From positions 3,673,448 through 3,737,447 of the forward strand of contig CM030938.1 in assembly GCA_018136815.1 (NCBI GenBank): a stretch of DNA of 64,000 nucleotides, in the 5' to 3' direction. The stretch comes from Isochrysis galbana (Eukaryota > Haptophyta > Isochrysidales > Isochrysidaceae). Position 1 is the first letter of the stretch. The number at the start of each line of letters is the position of its first letter. Below the pieces are notes generated by a model that did no database searches, was not told the origin of the DNA, and saw nothing but the letters and a program-made list of their open reading frames with translations. Made by a program: the position numbers and the translations under genes. Shown here one piece after another: positions 1-10,317 of the stretch.

Positions 1-10
1 CTGCGAACAC

Positions 11-486
11 ATGGAGGAGGGCATGAGCGGTGCCATCCTGGCGATGCTGCTCGTCACAGCCTCTGGCATGGGCCGTGGATGTGGAGACTTCCGCGTGGAT
101 CTGGCCAAGGAACGCTACCCGTCGATGTGGGCACTCATCGAGCCATACATGGGCCGTTAGTACCGCAAGGCAAAACTCATGCTCGTCGGCGACTACTCTG
201 ACGAGTACGAGAAGATCCCCAAGACCAAATACATTGGAGACGAGGCGGCCGTCGCGTACCTCTGCATGAAATACATCACGGCGGTCGCGTACGGTGAAAC
301 GAGTCCCATGGTGCAAGTGCGCCGAGCAGCTGGCAAACTCTGGATGGAGGACCAGAAGGCCATCCTCTCACGCATCACGAACCTCGTCACCCAGGATCAG
401 CCAAGCGACCTGGTCGCCTGCCAGCAGAACGACGTTGTTGACAAGGACGAGGACAATGAGAAAAAGACGAAGAAGATGAATATTTA
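11..486 (+). pseudogene. Broken duplicate of the small unknown gene at 9293
   Basis: Reading from the ATG at 11, the frame encodes a protein closely similar to that at 9293-9736 but meets an in-frame TAG at 158-160, where the other copy has a tryptophan codon (TGG). The frame then stays open from 161 to the TAA near 486. Shared blocks include LAKERYPSMWALI, KTKYIGDEAAVAYLC and RAAGKL, and both copies end in a Lys-rich tail (EKKTKKM). Similarity resumes beyond the stop: a 3' flank near 585-622 reappears at 9838-9884, so the duplicated segment is longer than the coding region. Many differences between the copies change amino acids, which fits loss of constraint in this copy. The family is not recognised. 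The left window edge may cut off more 5' sequence. Confidence 0.6.
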
Positions 487-1292
487 GCGTTCCGAAAAGT
501 GGGGTGGGGTACCGTGGGGGAAAAGTTGCTATGCTGCGCACGCGCCTTCCAACTCAATGCTAACATAACATTCTAAGCAAAAACAAAACTATCACCTGGC
601 CCTCTTTTGACGGAACGCGAGTTTAGTAGCCCTGAATCTTCTGATGTTTTTTTGCTTATGGCTGCTGTGGGTGGTGTGGCCGGGGTCACGGGCCGTGCTG
701 CGCGACCGGGGTCGCGGGTCGCGCTCACCTGCTTGGCCTCTGTTGGTGGACGCAGTCGCTTCGCGCGACTGCTGGGGATTGGGGGGACTCCTTCTCTCCT
801 CGGCGGGGGGGGGGGGGGCAAGGAGAGCAGAGGCCCGCGTCGGCGCGCACCATCGCAACCAAGTATAAACGTAGATGAGATTAGTGTAGGTATAAGGTAT
901 AAGGGTCCAGCGGCCTCCCCTATGGGGACTATTTAGCTTGCGGACCGGCCTTGGCCTTGGTCCGCTAGCGCTTGTATGGTTGTGGGCCGCTATCATCTTA
1001 GCGCTTTGCGTTGCTACGATGCATCATACAACGCTTGTGTTTTTCTAGCGAGTGGCGTGCATTACTAGTAAAACTGAGCACATTTACCCGTGAAGCAACA
1101 TGGATCGCAAGCATTTGAGATCTAAGCCTTACTAAGCCCGTCCACTCCCGCCGGCACGGTCCTACCTTGCCAACGTCTATTGGAGTGTGTGTGCTCGCGG
1201 AAAGCCAACCAAATTCAGGCGTTTACTCGTATCAGGCCCACTACAAGGCCTCTCTGCCCTCAGCAACGCGCTTCGTAGCGATCGTTGACACC
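487..1292. other. Non-coding interval with shared flank and G tract
   Basis: No gene is supported here. The interval holds the flank shared with the second copy (585-622), a G-rich homopolymer near 800-818, and the 3' side of the kinase gene. Short ORFs are not supported by composition or similarity. Confidence 0.4.
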
Positions 1293-3040
1293 CTAAGCGG
1301 GTCCCGGAACGTAGCTTGAGGACCATGGAGGCTCTACAACGGCTTGACGCTGGCTGGGCTGAGTGCCCCCCCATGTATCCATGTCCATATCCGTGGCCGT
1401 CATCGTGGGTGGCCCAATGCCATCTGAGTGCCCAACAGTAGTGCCGCGGCCCATTGTGCCAGAAAGTGTGGCAGGATCGGTATCACCACCCTCCGGGGCT
1501 GATGTATTGCGCTGCGGCATTGAGGCGAGGGTTGAACGAATCCATTGACCCACATTTGGTAATTGTGTAGCGTGCAACGCTAATAGAGGGTGTTCAAGGA
1601 GCTTAGTCGATGTGGCGCGTGCCTGAGGAGATCCAATGGGGCGTAACGGGTCACAATACACTCACCACTGCGGAAAGAAGGAAAGGAGCCAGTGTGCTCA
1701 ATAACGACGCCGGTCTGACCATTCAACGCTGAACTCGTGGAAGCCATGAGGGGACAAGCGCATCAAGCGGGTGTGATGCCTTCCCTTCAAGGAGCTTTGG
1801 ATGCGACTTGAGGCTCGGCCTATGGCAGCGCGCATACCGCGGGGTCCTTCTGCAAGCAGGCTGAAACAAAGCTTTGGAAATCGGGCGAAAAGTGTGTCGG
1901 TGGCACTGGGGCCGGATTCTCAACGATAAAATGAAGCAAGTCCCAAAATACGAGGCGATTGGCACCCGTTGGTGCATATGGGAAGGCACCTATCGCGAGC
2001 TCGAGTATCGTGATGCCAAAGCTCCACACATCTGAGTTATAGTTGTATGCGGCCGCGGTGATGCGCTCTGGCGCCATGTAGTGCATGGTGCCTACCCATG
2101 ACGTGCACTTGGAGAGCGTACACGAGAGCTCGCCAGAAACACCAAAGTCCGCAATTTTGACGTTGCCTGCTGCATCAACTAGTAGATTGGACGGCTTGAT
2201 GTCGCGATGGATGGTGCGCCGTTCTTTGTGAAGGTAGACAAGCCCATGTAGCACAGCAGAGGAAATCGCAGCTAAGACAGGCTCGGCGAGCGGCGCGCCT
2301 GTCGCGCGCTGCAGATCCAACAATGAAGCGTCCATGTACTCGAGGGCTAGGTGGACGGCGCCCTCTCGGTAATAAGCACCATAAAATGAGACGATTCCAG
2401 GGTGACGAGACTCATGCAGGGTTTTGAGCTCGAGAAGGATTGAACGACGTGCAGCCTCGTCGGCAGAAACTGGGATCACCTTGAGCGCAAGAACCGAGTT
2501 GGAGGGTGTGTGCAGTACCTATGATGCACAAGGTCATTGGAACAGAAGGTGGAGAGGTGGAAATGGAAACAAGGTATGGGGATATGCTGGAGAGAGCTGC
2601 CAGGCCTGTGGCTCCTTTCAGCAGCGAGCAACCAGGACACCGTTTCCTACGGCAGGCCCTCAGCTCGAATCCAACGCCCAGCCTCTGCGCATGATGTGGC
2701 AATGGCAGCTACGATGTGTGCCTCCCATACTGAAACCGAAATTCGGCTTGTGTCGTACCTTTTGCACCACTCCTGCTGATCCGTGGCCAATATTCGCGAG
2801 TACCTGGAGATCCTCATGTCGAATCTCCGAGTTAGCTAGCGCCGCGCTCAGTCGTTCGAAGTCGCGCTGTCGGGCCAGCGCCTTCGCCTCAGTGGAGCTG
2901 GAGACAGCTTCCGTCTCGAGCGCTGCTCCCACACCGCTGAGTGGTAGTGTGCTTGCGTCGGTAGCGGCAAGCAAAGGGATGCCCGTCGTGGGCGAGACCG
3001 GTGTGGGGATACTGATGGGTTCGATGTTGAAGCGATTCAT
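1293..3040 (-). CDS. MAP kinase kinase (STE7/MEK family)
   Basis: Dual-specificity protein kinase that would phosphorylate a MAP kinase. Three exons on the minus strand: 3040-2759, 2518-1838 and 1622-1293, with GT-AG introns 2519-2758 and 1623-1837, both phase 0, giving about 430 residues. Visible motifs: glycine-rich loop IGHGSAGVV (about 84-92), invariant Lys in LALKVI (107), catalytic HRDIKPSN (198-205), DFGVSG (218), activation loop with SKCTSWVGT, then YMAPER and SDVWSFGI. The loop offers both the animal-type SxxxS and the plant-type TxxxxxS spacing. The first intron falls directly after the glycine loop, and joining it restores VVQK-VLHTPSNSVLALK. The last exon completes subdomain XI (LLEHPLL) and adds an ~80-residue Ser/Thr/Gly-rich tail. 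The start is the ATG at 3040; an upstream in-frame GTG was not used. Family assignment is strong; the exact N-terminus is inferred. Confidence 0.9.
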
Positions 3041-3189
3041 CCCGCTTTGCACTGGGCGTGCCCTCGCTGGCTATTGGCCAGCGAGCGCAAGCGGCAGCTG
3101 TACGAGAGACAAGAGAGAGCGAAGCAAAGGGCGGCCCAGCAGCTCCGCTTGACTGACGACGAGAGAGCCGGGTCAAGCGGAGGCACGTG

Positions 3190-3445
3190 AGCGGAGCTAG
3201 CGCGTGGAGAGAGCGGGGCAGGGGCGGGGGCGGGGGGGGGAGGAGGGAGGAGTGTGCGTGTTGGCGAGGAGCGCGCGCGGCTGGACGCGTTGCGCTCTCA
3301 GTGGGGAGGGGGGAGAGGGGGGGGGGGGGGCGGGCAGCCGGGCAGCTTTTACTGTTTTACTGCTGCCGGCGGTGGCAAAGCATCGGTAGAGCTCTAAAGT
3401 ATAAGTAGAGTAGTAGTAGTAAGTAGTATCATCTACGGTAGTGTA
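3190..3445. other. G-rich 5' flank of the kinase gene
   Basis: Low-complexity G-rich sequence with several G runs of eight or more, upstream of the minus-strand kinase gene. Probable 5' UTR and promoter territory. No defined promoter motif is seen. Confidence 0.35.
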
Positions 3446-3447
3446 AA

Positions 3448-3790
3448 AGAGAGCGCGGAGAAGGGGGTGGGCGGAGCAACCGAAGAATAGGATAGTCCCG
3501 CACCTGTTTACAGGATAAGTCGGGACTGAAGCCGCCGCCAGCCCGGTAGGCATAGGAGGAAGGGGAGAACGGATCACGGGGGGGGGGGGGGGGCGCGGGC
3601 CACCGGACCATATCTTGAAGCCCTTCACCCTATCCCCCTAGTAGTTCACGGGGGGAGTCGCCTGATGGCGGGGGGAGAAGGGCCGCAGGAGTGGGGGCGT
3701 AGAAAAATGCTGCGTGAAAAAAGTAGTGGTAGTGGGTCCGCGGCCGCGTGTGCGGTGAGAACATAAATAATTTAATTTAATTTTGTCGGA
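3448..3790 (+). repeat. Dispersed repeat R1, partial copy
   Basis: Strong similarity to 47345-47680 in the same orientation. Shared blocks include the segments around GAGCGCGGAGAAGGGGGTG, GATAAGTCGGGAC, GGCCACCGGACCATATCT, TATCCCCCTAGTAGT and GCCTGATGGCGGGGGGAGAA. Both copies end near an AT-rich stretch. The copy near 47 kb also carries an upstream part (46935-47225) that is missing here but present alone at 37205-37490. Function unknown; probably mobile-element debris. Confidence 0.75.
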
Positions 3791-3839
3791 GCGAAGCTCG
3801 TTTCCTCTTTGGAAACGAGCCGCGGAGGCGCACCGGCGG

Positions 3840-4330
3840 CTAGCGCGGCGCACGGTTCATCCGGGGAGCCCGGAACGGGCTCATCGGGAGAACGGGGAGG
3901 GCAAATGACGGCGGGCATGTGAAACGGACGGGAAAGTGGCACGGAACGCGAATCGGAGGGACGGAGGATGTAAGGAAGGGCGCGGCGAGCAGCGAGCAGA
4001 TACCAGATACCGCTTGCTTATGACTCGTATGGACTCGTAGACTCGAAAGGAAGACTCGGAAGACTCGGGGCTTGGGGGTACTCAGGGGGCTGCAGTTTAC
4101 CAACAGGCGATACAGTGGGTAAAAACACACAAATCAACACTCTGCACTCAAACATTCACAGTAATAGGCCGGAAACATACGTTAAACGAACCCCCTCTGA
4201 TGAGCAGAACCATGGGCGCTCACCAAAAAAAGAGGAGAGAGAGAGAGAGAACGAGGACTCGAGGGTCAAAACACAATTCGGACTCCGGCTCGGACTACAG
4301 AGTAAAATCCAGTGCCCTCGCGAGTTTGTC
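3840..4330. repeat. Diverged repeat shared with 17150-17560
   Basis: Both regions hold the same ordered pieces: a CTAGCGCGG-like start, a GGGCATG segment, a run of GACTCG-type short repeats, then GGAA(A)CATACG followed by TAAAC(A/G)AACCCC. At 17 kb this sequence lies inside the insertion that splits a LINE. The copies are diverged. A short GA tract lies at 4230-4250. Confidence 0.45.
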
Positions 4331-4429
4331 GTATTCCATACGAGGACAGACTTTTACTTCTAGCCTGTGAGCTATTTTTAGTCTCAAGGTCTCGTTGATG
4401 GGTATATCGCCTCTTCTCCTACTTTCTCT

Positions 4430-4680
4430 TGATGTCATCAAACGTTCCACGATTGTCGCCTGTCTTCTGTTATACCTCGGTCGCAGCTCCCCCAGCGAGG
4501 TCTGCCCTCGTTGTGCCGCCCTTCCTGGTCGTCGAAGGAGCCCCGATGCTCCTCCTAGGGAACGACTTCCTGGAAGCTCACCGGGCCTGCATCGACTACT
4601 CGCTCAACGCCGGCGACGACAGCCGCCTCTCCCTCATCGTAGAGGGCAGTCGCGTCGATCCAGCCCGCCATTCCATCACT
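4430..4680 (+). pseudogene. Relic of retroelement aspartic protease
   Basis: An open stretch encodes FLVVEGAPMLLLGNDFL followed by EAHRACIDYSLN. This matches the C-terminal half of retroviral-type (RVP) proteases of LTR retrotransposons, where (I/L)LLGxDFL is the conserved flap-distal motif. The N-terminal half with the catalytic DSG/DTG is not visible, and no reverse transcriptase follows, so it is a fragment. Assignment rests on one motif and its surroundings. Confidence 0.45.
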
Positions 4681-4859
4681 CCCGGCCACCTCAGCCGCGC
4701 CTCCCGCCGATCGTTTCCCTTCCGAATCATCGCATATCGAGCCAGTGGTCATGCTCGATCCGTCAAGGGGGGGGGGAACCGCGGAGGGGGGGAATCCCAA
4801 CACTGACCCAATTCTTTCTCCCTCACATTCACGTATTTTTTTCGGCTTGGCCCGGGAAA

Positions 4860-5065
4860 ACAGGGAATGGAGAGAGGGGAGGGGGAAGACTGCAGAGGGG
4901 GTGAGAACTGCAGAGGGGGGGGGGGGGAACTGCGGAGGGGAGGGGAAACTGCAGAAGGGGTGAGATCTGCAGAAGGGGGGGGGGGGACTGCAGAGGGGAG
5001 GGGAAACTGCAGAAGGGGAGGGAGGGAATGCAGAGGGAGGGGGGAGGGAATGCAGAGAGGGGCCC
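4860..5065. repeat. G-rich minisatellite of about 20 bp unit
   Basis: Imperfect tandem units of the type AACTGCAGAGGGGAGGGG with variable G runs, roughly ten units. It lies directly before the R2 repeat at 5090, as purine-rich tracts do at the other R2 copies. Confidence 0.6.
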
Positions 5066-5089
5066 AGTTCTGTTACCTGCATTTCTTAC

Positions 5090-5310
5090 CTTAAACGCGT
5101 GGACAATTACCGTAACGGTAAAAATAAAGCTCAAATCATCGAATTTCGAGACGAAAATCGGCGGACCAGGATTTGAGCCCAGGGAGAATCCGAATCTGCA
5201 CGCCTTGAGTGACCAAGACGAACATAGAAGACGATATATAACGACGAAGGCACGTACCCATGCCGAAATATTCATGCCAGGAGGCCTGAATACAACAAAT
5301 TTATGTCCGT
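5090..5310 (+). repeat. Repeat family R2, copy A (diverged)
   Basis: Homologous to 18300-18508 (plus) and, reversed, to 39847-40110. Shared landmarks in order: CCTTAAACG, AATTTCGAGAC, TTTGAG(C/A)CC, GAATCCGAATCTG, ATATTCATGCC and the terminal GAATACAAC(A). At 18508 this end is an exact element boundary, being the start of a TG...CA insertion. Copy A is the most diverged of the three. Confidence 0.6.
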
Positions 5311-5668
5311 CCAAGTCTAAATATATACATGTACATGTACATGTCATATGCAAATATATGTGCAAAAGAAATTGTACATCGGAAAATAATTCGACGCCGT
5401 TGTGACGCACGCACACACGCATTACTCCTACTCCTACGAGCGCCTAGCACCCCACAGCCACACAGGACCCCATACTGCAGCCACTTGCACCCGAGAGCCC
5501 AAGATACTGAAGTTGCTAAAAACTAACCCTCGCATTAGCTAGCCGCCGCGCGTCGCCACCGTCGCCACGAAAGCCCAACAAATAAGACCTCACATATGGG
5601 GGAGGGGGGGGGAGGGGCACATGTTCAGAGAATCACTTAAGCATTCTTTTACGCTTGCTCAAAACACT

Positions 5669-6397
5669 CTAGGAGATTAAGCCTTCCAACTTAGGAAGCT
5701 CCGGGTTGTTGCTTGCTGCACGTTGAGCAATGGCAAGTTGCTCTCGTAGGCTGTCAATCGTGCGCTCACGTGCTGCAAGCGCAGCTTCTAGCTTGGCCAC
5801 AACAGCAGATTCGGCCCTCGGCGGCTCTTTACCGGCCGTGCCACTCTTGGCTTGCACCAGCTGGGCTGTCAGCTTCACATTGTCCTCTTGCAATATCCCT
5901 TGGAGCTTTGTGACCTTCCGGACCTCTGCCATGGCTTCCTGAGCCTGTTTCGCATACGCATCTCTCTGCTTCTCTACGGCCGCTAATTGCTGCTGCATAA
6001 CACCCGTGTGCGTCGAGAAGGCCGCCGCGTGCTCGGTTCGAGCTGCAGCTCTCACAGTAGACACGTGCATTTCGGCACGCTTGCGCAAGTACGAGACTTT
6101 CTCACCCATCCTCAAGTTTTGGTTATGTATCCTCGTCTCATACTCCTGCCTGATGTCACGTCGCATCTGAGTTTCCATGTTCCCGATGGCATGCGTCACC
6201 TTCGCCAGCATTGCCCTGGACTCATCCAGCTTCTTCTGGAGGTCACGTAGATTTGGCAAGACGGACTCATCCGTCTGGCAGGCGACGTGGTGACGCATCT
6301 TGCGTTTCACGCCAGGTGTGAGGGAGGGTACACTCGTGGATGCTGAGAGGGGAGTTGAAATCGAGGGCAATGCCGTCAGGTAGGTCCCTGACTGCAT
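5669..6397 (-). CDS. Coiled-coil protein of unknown function
   Basis: A 242-residue ORF starting at the ATG at 6397. An N-terminal Ser/Thr/Pro-rich segment (1-35) and a short basic and Cys-containing stretch (KRKMRHHVACQTDE, about 30-45) lead into a heptad-rich helical region over most of residues 50-235 (for example NLRDLQKKLDESRAML and LEAALAARERTIDSLREQL), interrupted near 190 by a Gly/Pro-containing linker. No catalytic domain is visible. The layout resembles cytoskeletal or centrosomal coiled-coil proteins, but that is only a composition argument. A further 5' exon upstream of 6397 cannot be excluded, because an in-frame TGA lies just 5' of the start. Flanked downstream by repeats. Confidence 0.6.
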   Translation of the reverse strand: MQSGTYLTALPSISTPLSASTSVPSLTPGVKRKMRHHVACQTDESVLPNLRDLQKKLDESRAMLAKVTHAIGNMETQMRRDIRQEYETRIHNQNLRMGEKVSYLRKRAEMHVSTVRAAARTEHAAAFSTHTGVMQQQLAAVEKQRDAYAKQAQEAMAEVRKVTKLQGILQEDNVKLTAQLVQAKSGTAGKEPPRAESAVVAKLEAALAARERTIDSLREQLAIAQRAASNNPELPKLEGLIS

Positions 6398-6889
6398 GGC
6401 CTGGTCCTTGCTTCTCGTTCACCTTCCCTCGCGCTGTCCACCGCGCGCGGCTGACAATGAAACGGAAACTTTCGTGTTTCGATAAGATGAATGGGAGAGA
6501 GAGAACTACCACTACTTCTAATTGTAGGTATGCTGTGGAGTTTACATTTCTTTCAACCTGTGTTACATGTTCTGTGTTCTGAGATGCTGGTGGTGATACC
6601 GAATGAACGCACCTTGCTGAATCCGTGCAGGAAATGAGAAACGATCGGCGAACAAGACTCATCGGGGAGTCACATGGGATTGACGGATTGGACTTCGAGG
6701 TAGGCTCAGGCTCAGTCAGGCTCGGACTCGGAGGGCGGAGGCGGAGGTGGAGGTGGAGGGAAGAGGAAGAGGCCGCAACCTCAGGTCGGTTTCCCCACCC
6801 GCTGACAACTCCGCCATCGCCATGCGCGCGCAAAGGCCTGCTCTCACAGGTCCTCTGAGGGCTCTAAGAGGTCCTCTGAGGGCTCTCAG
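6398..6889. other. Non-coding, 5' side of coiled-coil gene
   Basis: Upstream sequence of the minus-strand coiled-coil gene, with a Gly/Ser-like GGCGGAGG repeat at 6735-6775. Nothing else is recognised. Confidence 0.3.
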
Positions 6890-7258
6890 AGGGCTGGCAT
6901 AGGCAACTTAGGGGGCAGCCCAAAGTAGTGCACATGGCACATGGGCCGACCCCCCGAAACCGAAGAACAAGGAATGAGGGGGGAAGGGTGGAGGGAGAAT
7001 AAGAGCGGGGCAAGGGCGATGTCAGTTTTCTCCCAGTATGAGGCCGACAACCAAAGAAACGAATAGACACCACCAACAACAACGATTTCCGTCCTCTTTT
7101 CGACGTAATAGACAATGACGCACTAGCACCAAGGAGCCACACACTTAAAACGACATCACAAAAACTAGAGATCGAACACATCCTCGTACAAGAAAAAAGT
7201 GAACTCGAAAGCGACCAGGGATAGCGACCTGGCAACCGGGGAGGCGAGACTCCCAGGC
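6890..7258 (+). repeat. Retroelement tail family R3, copy 1
   Basis: The left part (6890-7060) matches the family tail, with CCCAAAGTAGTG, CATGGGCCGACC and CGAAACCGAA. It is followed at 7070-7220 by a coding remnant reading NDFRPLFDVIDNDALAPRS and ending in SDQG plus TAG. The same C-terminus occurs at 24500-24690 (minus), 45900-46040 (minus) and 61260-61424 (plus). The order tail-ORF-tail implies tandem or partial copies. Probably the 3' end of a non-LTR retroelement. Confidence 0.65.
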
Positions 7259-7620
7259 GAGGTGTCGTTCCGTCAATTGTGGGACATCAGTCGAATTGAG
7301 CGATCAAATGTCCACAGTTGTATATAGAGCAGCATTTTAAAATTAAATTAAGACTAACATAACAACTTTTTTTCTCTGCTTCCCCCCGCGGTGCATGTTC
7401 CCCCCGAGGGGGACGCTTTTCCCCTGCGTCTCCTCTAAGGTCGACAACTACATAAACACGCAATTTAAGAGATATTTCGCACGGAGCACCTGTGATGACT
7501 TGCAATCACACCGTGCACGCCGTGCATGGGCACGGCGCGATGTGCATCGGTCCCCCCGCGGAGACGCCGTGCGTGCACATGTCAACTTTTTCCCTCTGCG
7601 TACCCCCTAAGGCCCACAAC
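7258..7620 (+). repeat. Repeat family R4, copy 1
   Basis: Near-identical over long blocks to 31756-32275: the start GAGGTGTCGTTCCGTCAATT, then ATTTTAAAATTAAAT, CTTTTTTTCTCTGCTTCCC, GTGATGACTTGCAATCACA, GCACGGCGCGATGTGCATCG and TCAACTTTTTCCCTCTGCGT. The start translates as EVSFRQLWDISR, conserved in both copies, so an ORF end may be included. It stops exactly where the GC-rich array begins. Confidence 0.75.
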
Positions 7621-9281
7621 TGGAGGAGAAGGAGGAGGAGGAGAGGGAGGAGGGGGAGAGGGCGGCGGCGGCGAGGGCGGCGGAGGCGAGGGCGGCGGAG
7701 GCGAGGGCGGTGGCGGCGATGGGGTTGGAGGTGATGGAGGCGGGGGTGAAGGGGGTGGCGGAGATAGAGGTGGCGGAGATGGAGGTGGCGGAGATGGGGA
7801 TGGGGGTGGCGGAGACGGCGGCGGCGGCGAGGGTGGTGGCGGCGAGGGCGGCGGCGGCGAGGGCGACGGCGGCGAGGGCGGCGGCGGCGAGGGCGGCGGC
7901 GGCGAGGGCGGCGGCGGCGAGGGCGGCGGCGGCGAGGGCGGCGGCGGCGAGGGAGGAGGAGGAGAGGGAGGAGGAGGAGAGGGAGGAGGAGGAGAGGGAG
8001 GAGGAGGAGAGGGAGGAGGAGGAGAGGGAGGAGGAGGAGAGGGAGGAGGAGGAGAGGGAGGAGGAGGAGAGGGAGGAGGAGGAGAGGGAGGAGGAGGAGA
8101 GGGAGGAGGAGGAGAGGGAGGAGGAGGAGAGGGAGGAGGAGGAGAAGGAGGAGGAGGAGAAGGAGGGCGGCGGCGGCGAGGGCGGCGGCGGCGAGGGAGG
8201 AGGAGGAGAAGGAGGAGGTGGAGAGGGAGGAGGTGGAGAAGGAGGAGGTGGAGAGGGAGGAGGAGGAGAGGGAGGAGGAGGAGAGGGAGGAGGGGGAGAG
8301 GGCGGCGGCGGCGAGGGGGGCGGCGGCGAGGGCGGAGGTGGCGAGGGTGGCGGCGGCGAGGGCGGCGGCGGCGAGGGCGGAGGTGGCGAGGGCGGCGGCG
8401 GCGAGGGCGGAGGTGGCGACGGCGGCGGCGGCGAGGGCGGAGGTGGCGAGGGAGGAGGCGGCGATGGGGGTGGAGGTGATGGAGGCGGTGGTGAGGGTGG
8501 CGGCGGCGAGGGGGGCGGCGGCGAGGGGGGCGGCGGCGAGGGGGGCGGCGGCGAGGGCGGTGGTGGAGACGGAGGCGGCGGCGATGGCGGTGGTGGAGAC
8601 GGAGGCGGCGGCGATGGCGGTGGTGGAGACGGAGGCGGCGGCGATGGCGGTGGTGGAGACGGAGGCGGCGGCGAGGGTGGTGGCGGCGATGGGGGAGGCG
8701 GTGAGGGCGGTGGCGGCGAGGGCGGTGGCGGCGATGGGGGAGGCGGTGAAGGTGGTGGCGGCGGTGAGGGAGGCGGTGGTGATGGTGGTGGCGGAGACGG
8801 CAGCGGTGGTGAGGGTGGCAAGGTGGTGGCGGAGATGGAGGAGGCGGCGAGGGCGGAGGTGGAGGTGGAGACGGAGGAGGCGGTGAGGGCGGCGGTGGAG
8901 ATGGAGGTGGCGGCGAGGGAGGAGGCGGTGAGGGCGGCGGTGGAGATGGAGGTGGCGGCGAGGGAGGAGGCGGTGAGGGCGGCGGTGGAGATGGAGGTGG
9001 CGGCGAGGGAGGAGGCGGTGAGGGCGGCGGTGGAGGTGGAGGTGGCGGCGAGGGAGGAGGCGGTGAGGGCGGCGGTGGAGACGGAGGAGGCGGTGAGGGC
9101 GGCGGTGGAGACGGAGGAGGCGGTGAGGGCGGCGGCGGCGAAGGGGGAGGAGGAGACGGCGGCGGCGGCGATGGAGGCGGCGGCGAGGGCGGTGGCGGCG
9201 AGGGCGGTGGTGGAGATGGAGGTGGCGGAGACGGAGGAGGCGGCGAGGGCGGAGGTGGAGATGGAGGCGGTGGCGAGGGCG
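7620..9281. repeat. Giant GGGGE / PPPPS coding-like minisatellite
   Basis: About 1.66 kb of 15-bp units of the type GGCGGCGGCGAGGGC. Plus-strand translation is (GGGGE/D)n; minus-strand translation is (PPPPS)n, the motif of extensin and pherophorin-type hydroxyproline-rich proteins. The central block (about 7945-8165) is more homogeneous, with GGAGGAGGAGAGGGA units, suggesting recent expansion. The plus-strand GGGGE frame changes near 8160 and again near 8820, so no single frame spans the array. The last part (8822-9281) is in frame with the gene at 9293. On the minus strand the PPPPS register is broken too. Coding status is undecided. Confidence 0.85.
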
Positions 9282-9292
9282 CCATCCTGGCG

Positions 9293-9736
9293 ATGCTGCT
9301 CGTCACAGCCTCTGGCATGGGCCGTGGATGTGGAGACTTCCGCGTGGATCTGGCCAAGGAACGCTACCCGTCGATGTGGGCACTCATCAAGCCATACATG
9401 GGCCGTTGGTGCAAGGCAACCCTCATGCTCGTCGGCGACTACTCCGACGAGTACGACAGGATCCCCAAGACCAAGTACATTGGAGACGAGGCCGCCGTCG
9501 CGTACCTCTGCATGGAATACATCATGGCGGTCGCGTACGCCGAAACGGATCCCATGGTGCAAGTGCACCGAGCAGCTGGCAAACTCTACATGGAGAACAA
9601 GAAGGCCGTCCTCGCACGCGTCACGGACCTCGCCACCCAAGATCAGCCAAACGACATTGTCGCCTGCCAGCAGAACGACATTGAGGAAGAGGGATGTGAG
9701 AAAAAGACGAAGAAGATGAAAACTCAGCCCGCGTAG
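9293..9736 (+). CDS. Small protein of unknown family, intact copy
   Basis: A 147-residue ORF from the ATG at 9293 to TAG at 9734-9736. It is the intact partner of the broken copy at the left edge, so the plus strand is likely the coding one. It has a mixed alpha/beta-like composition with a Lys-rich C-terminal tail (CEKKTKKMK) and no recognised domain, signal peptide or membrane segment. The frame is open upstream through AILA into the GGGGE/D array, so the true protein could start further upstream and carry a long Gly/Glu-rich N-terminal extension. The first copy lacks the array and reads MEEGMSGAILAML at the same place, which supports a start close to 9293 minus about 12 codons. Confidence 0.5.
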   Translation: MLLVTASGMGRGCGDFRVDLAKERYPSMWALIKPYMGRWCKATLMLVGDYSDEYDRIPKTKYIGDEAAVAYLCMEYIMAVAYAETDPMVQVHRAAGKLYMENKKAVLARVTDLATQDQPNDIVACQQNDIEEEGCEKKTKKMKTQPA

Positions 9737-10317
9737 CTGGGGGTTACCGCGTGTGTTGAGAGTGGGGGAGCGTGATTACCTTTGTACTCAATTCTCAATT
9801 ATTGTGGCTACCCAAAAAGAAAATAAGCACATATGGATAACAAAAAAATCACCTGGCCCTCTTTTGACGGAACGCGACTTAAGCTTAATGGGGGACTGTC
9901 GATTGGACGGGAGCCGGGTTTGGGATGAGCGGGTGATGGCGGCGGGAGACTGTGAGAGGGGGCTTTTCATAGTAGATAGTAGCTTAGCGGACGCCATACG
10001 CCATCAAGAATTTTTTTGGCCTTGGACAAGCGAACGCCTGTAAGCAGAGCTGCCGGGGCTGGCTAGTGGCTAGTGGACATTCGATGGCACGGGGGCTATG
10101 TACATCTATCCATGCTCCGAGGGAGGAAGAACAAGACTTCCGCCATCCTCTGAAGAGTACAAACTACATGTTGCTACTGCGTCGCCATCGTTTTCGGCAC
10201 ACATCGGCATGGATTGCACACCACGAGCGCCTAGTTTTAGCAACATAGATCTCGTCGTCAGATCATAGTGCTCTGAATTTTCATGCTATAGCGACCACAT
10301 GCACACTATATGCCCTC
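9737..10317. other. Non-coding interval
   Basis: Contains the duplicated 3' flank (9838-9884). The rest is 3' sequence of the minus-strand EHD gene. No gene seen. Confidence 0.35.

Noticed and set aside
7582..9640. Two long minus-strand PPPPS ORFs as extensin or pherophorin genes
   Set aside because: They lack a pherophorin domain or convincing signal peptide and change register mid-array. The flanking duplicated sequence supports plus-strand coding. Left open as a finding only.
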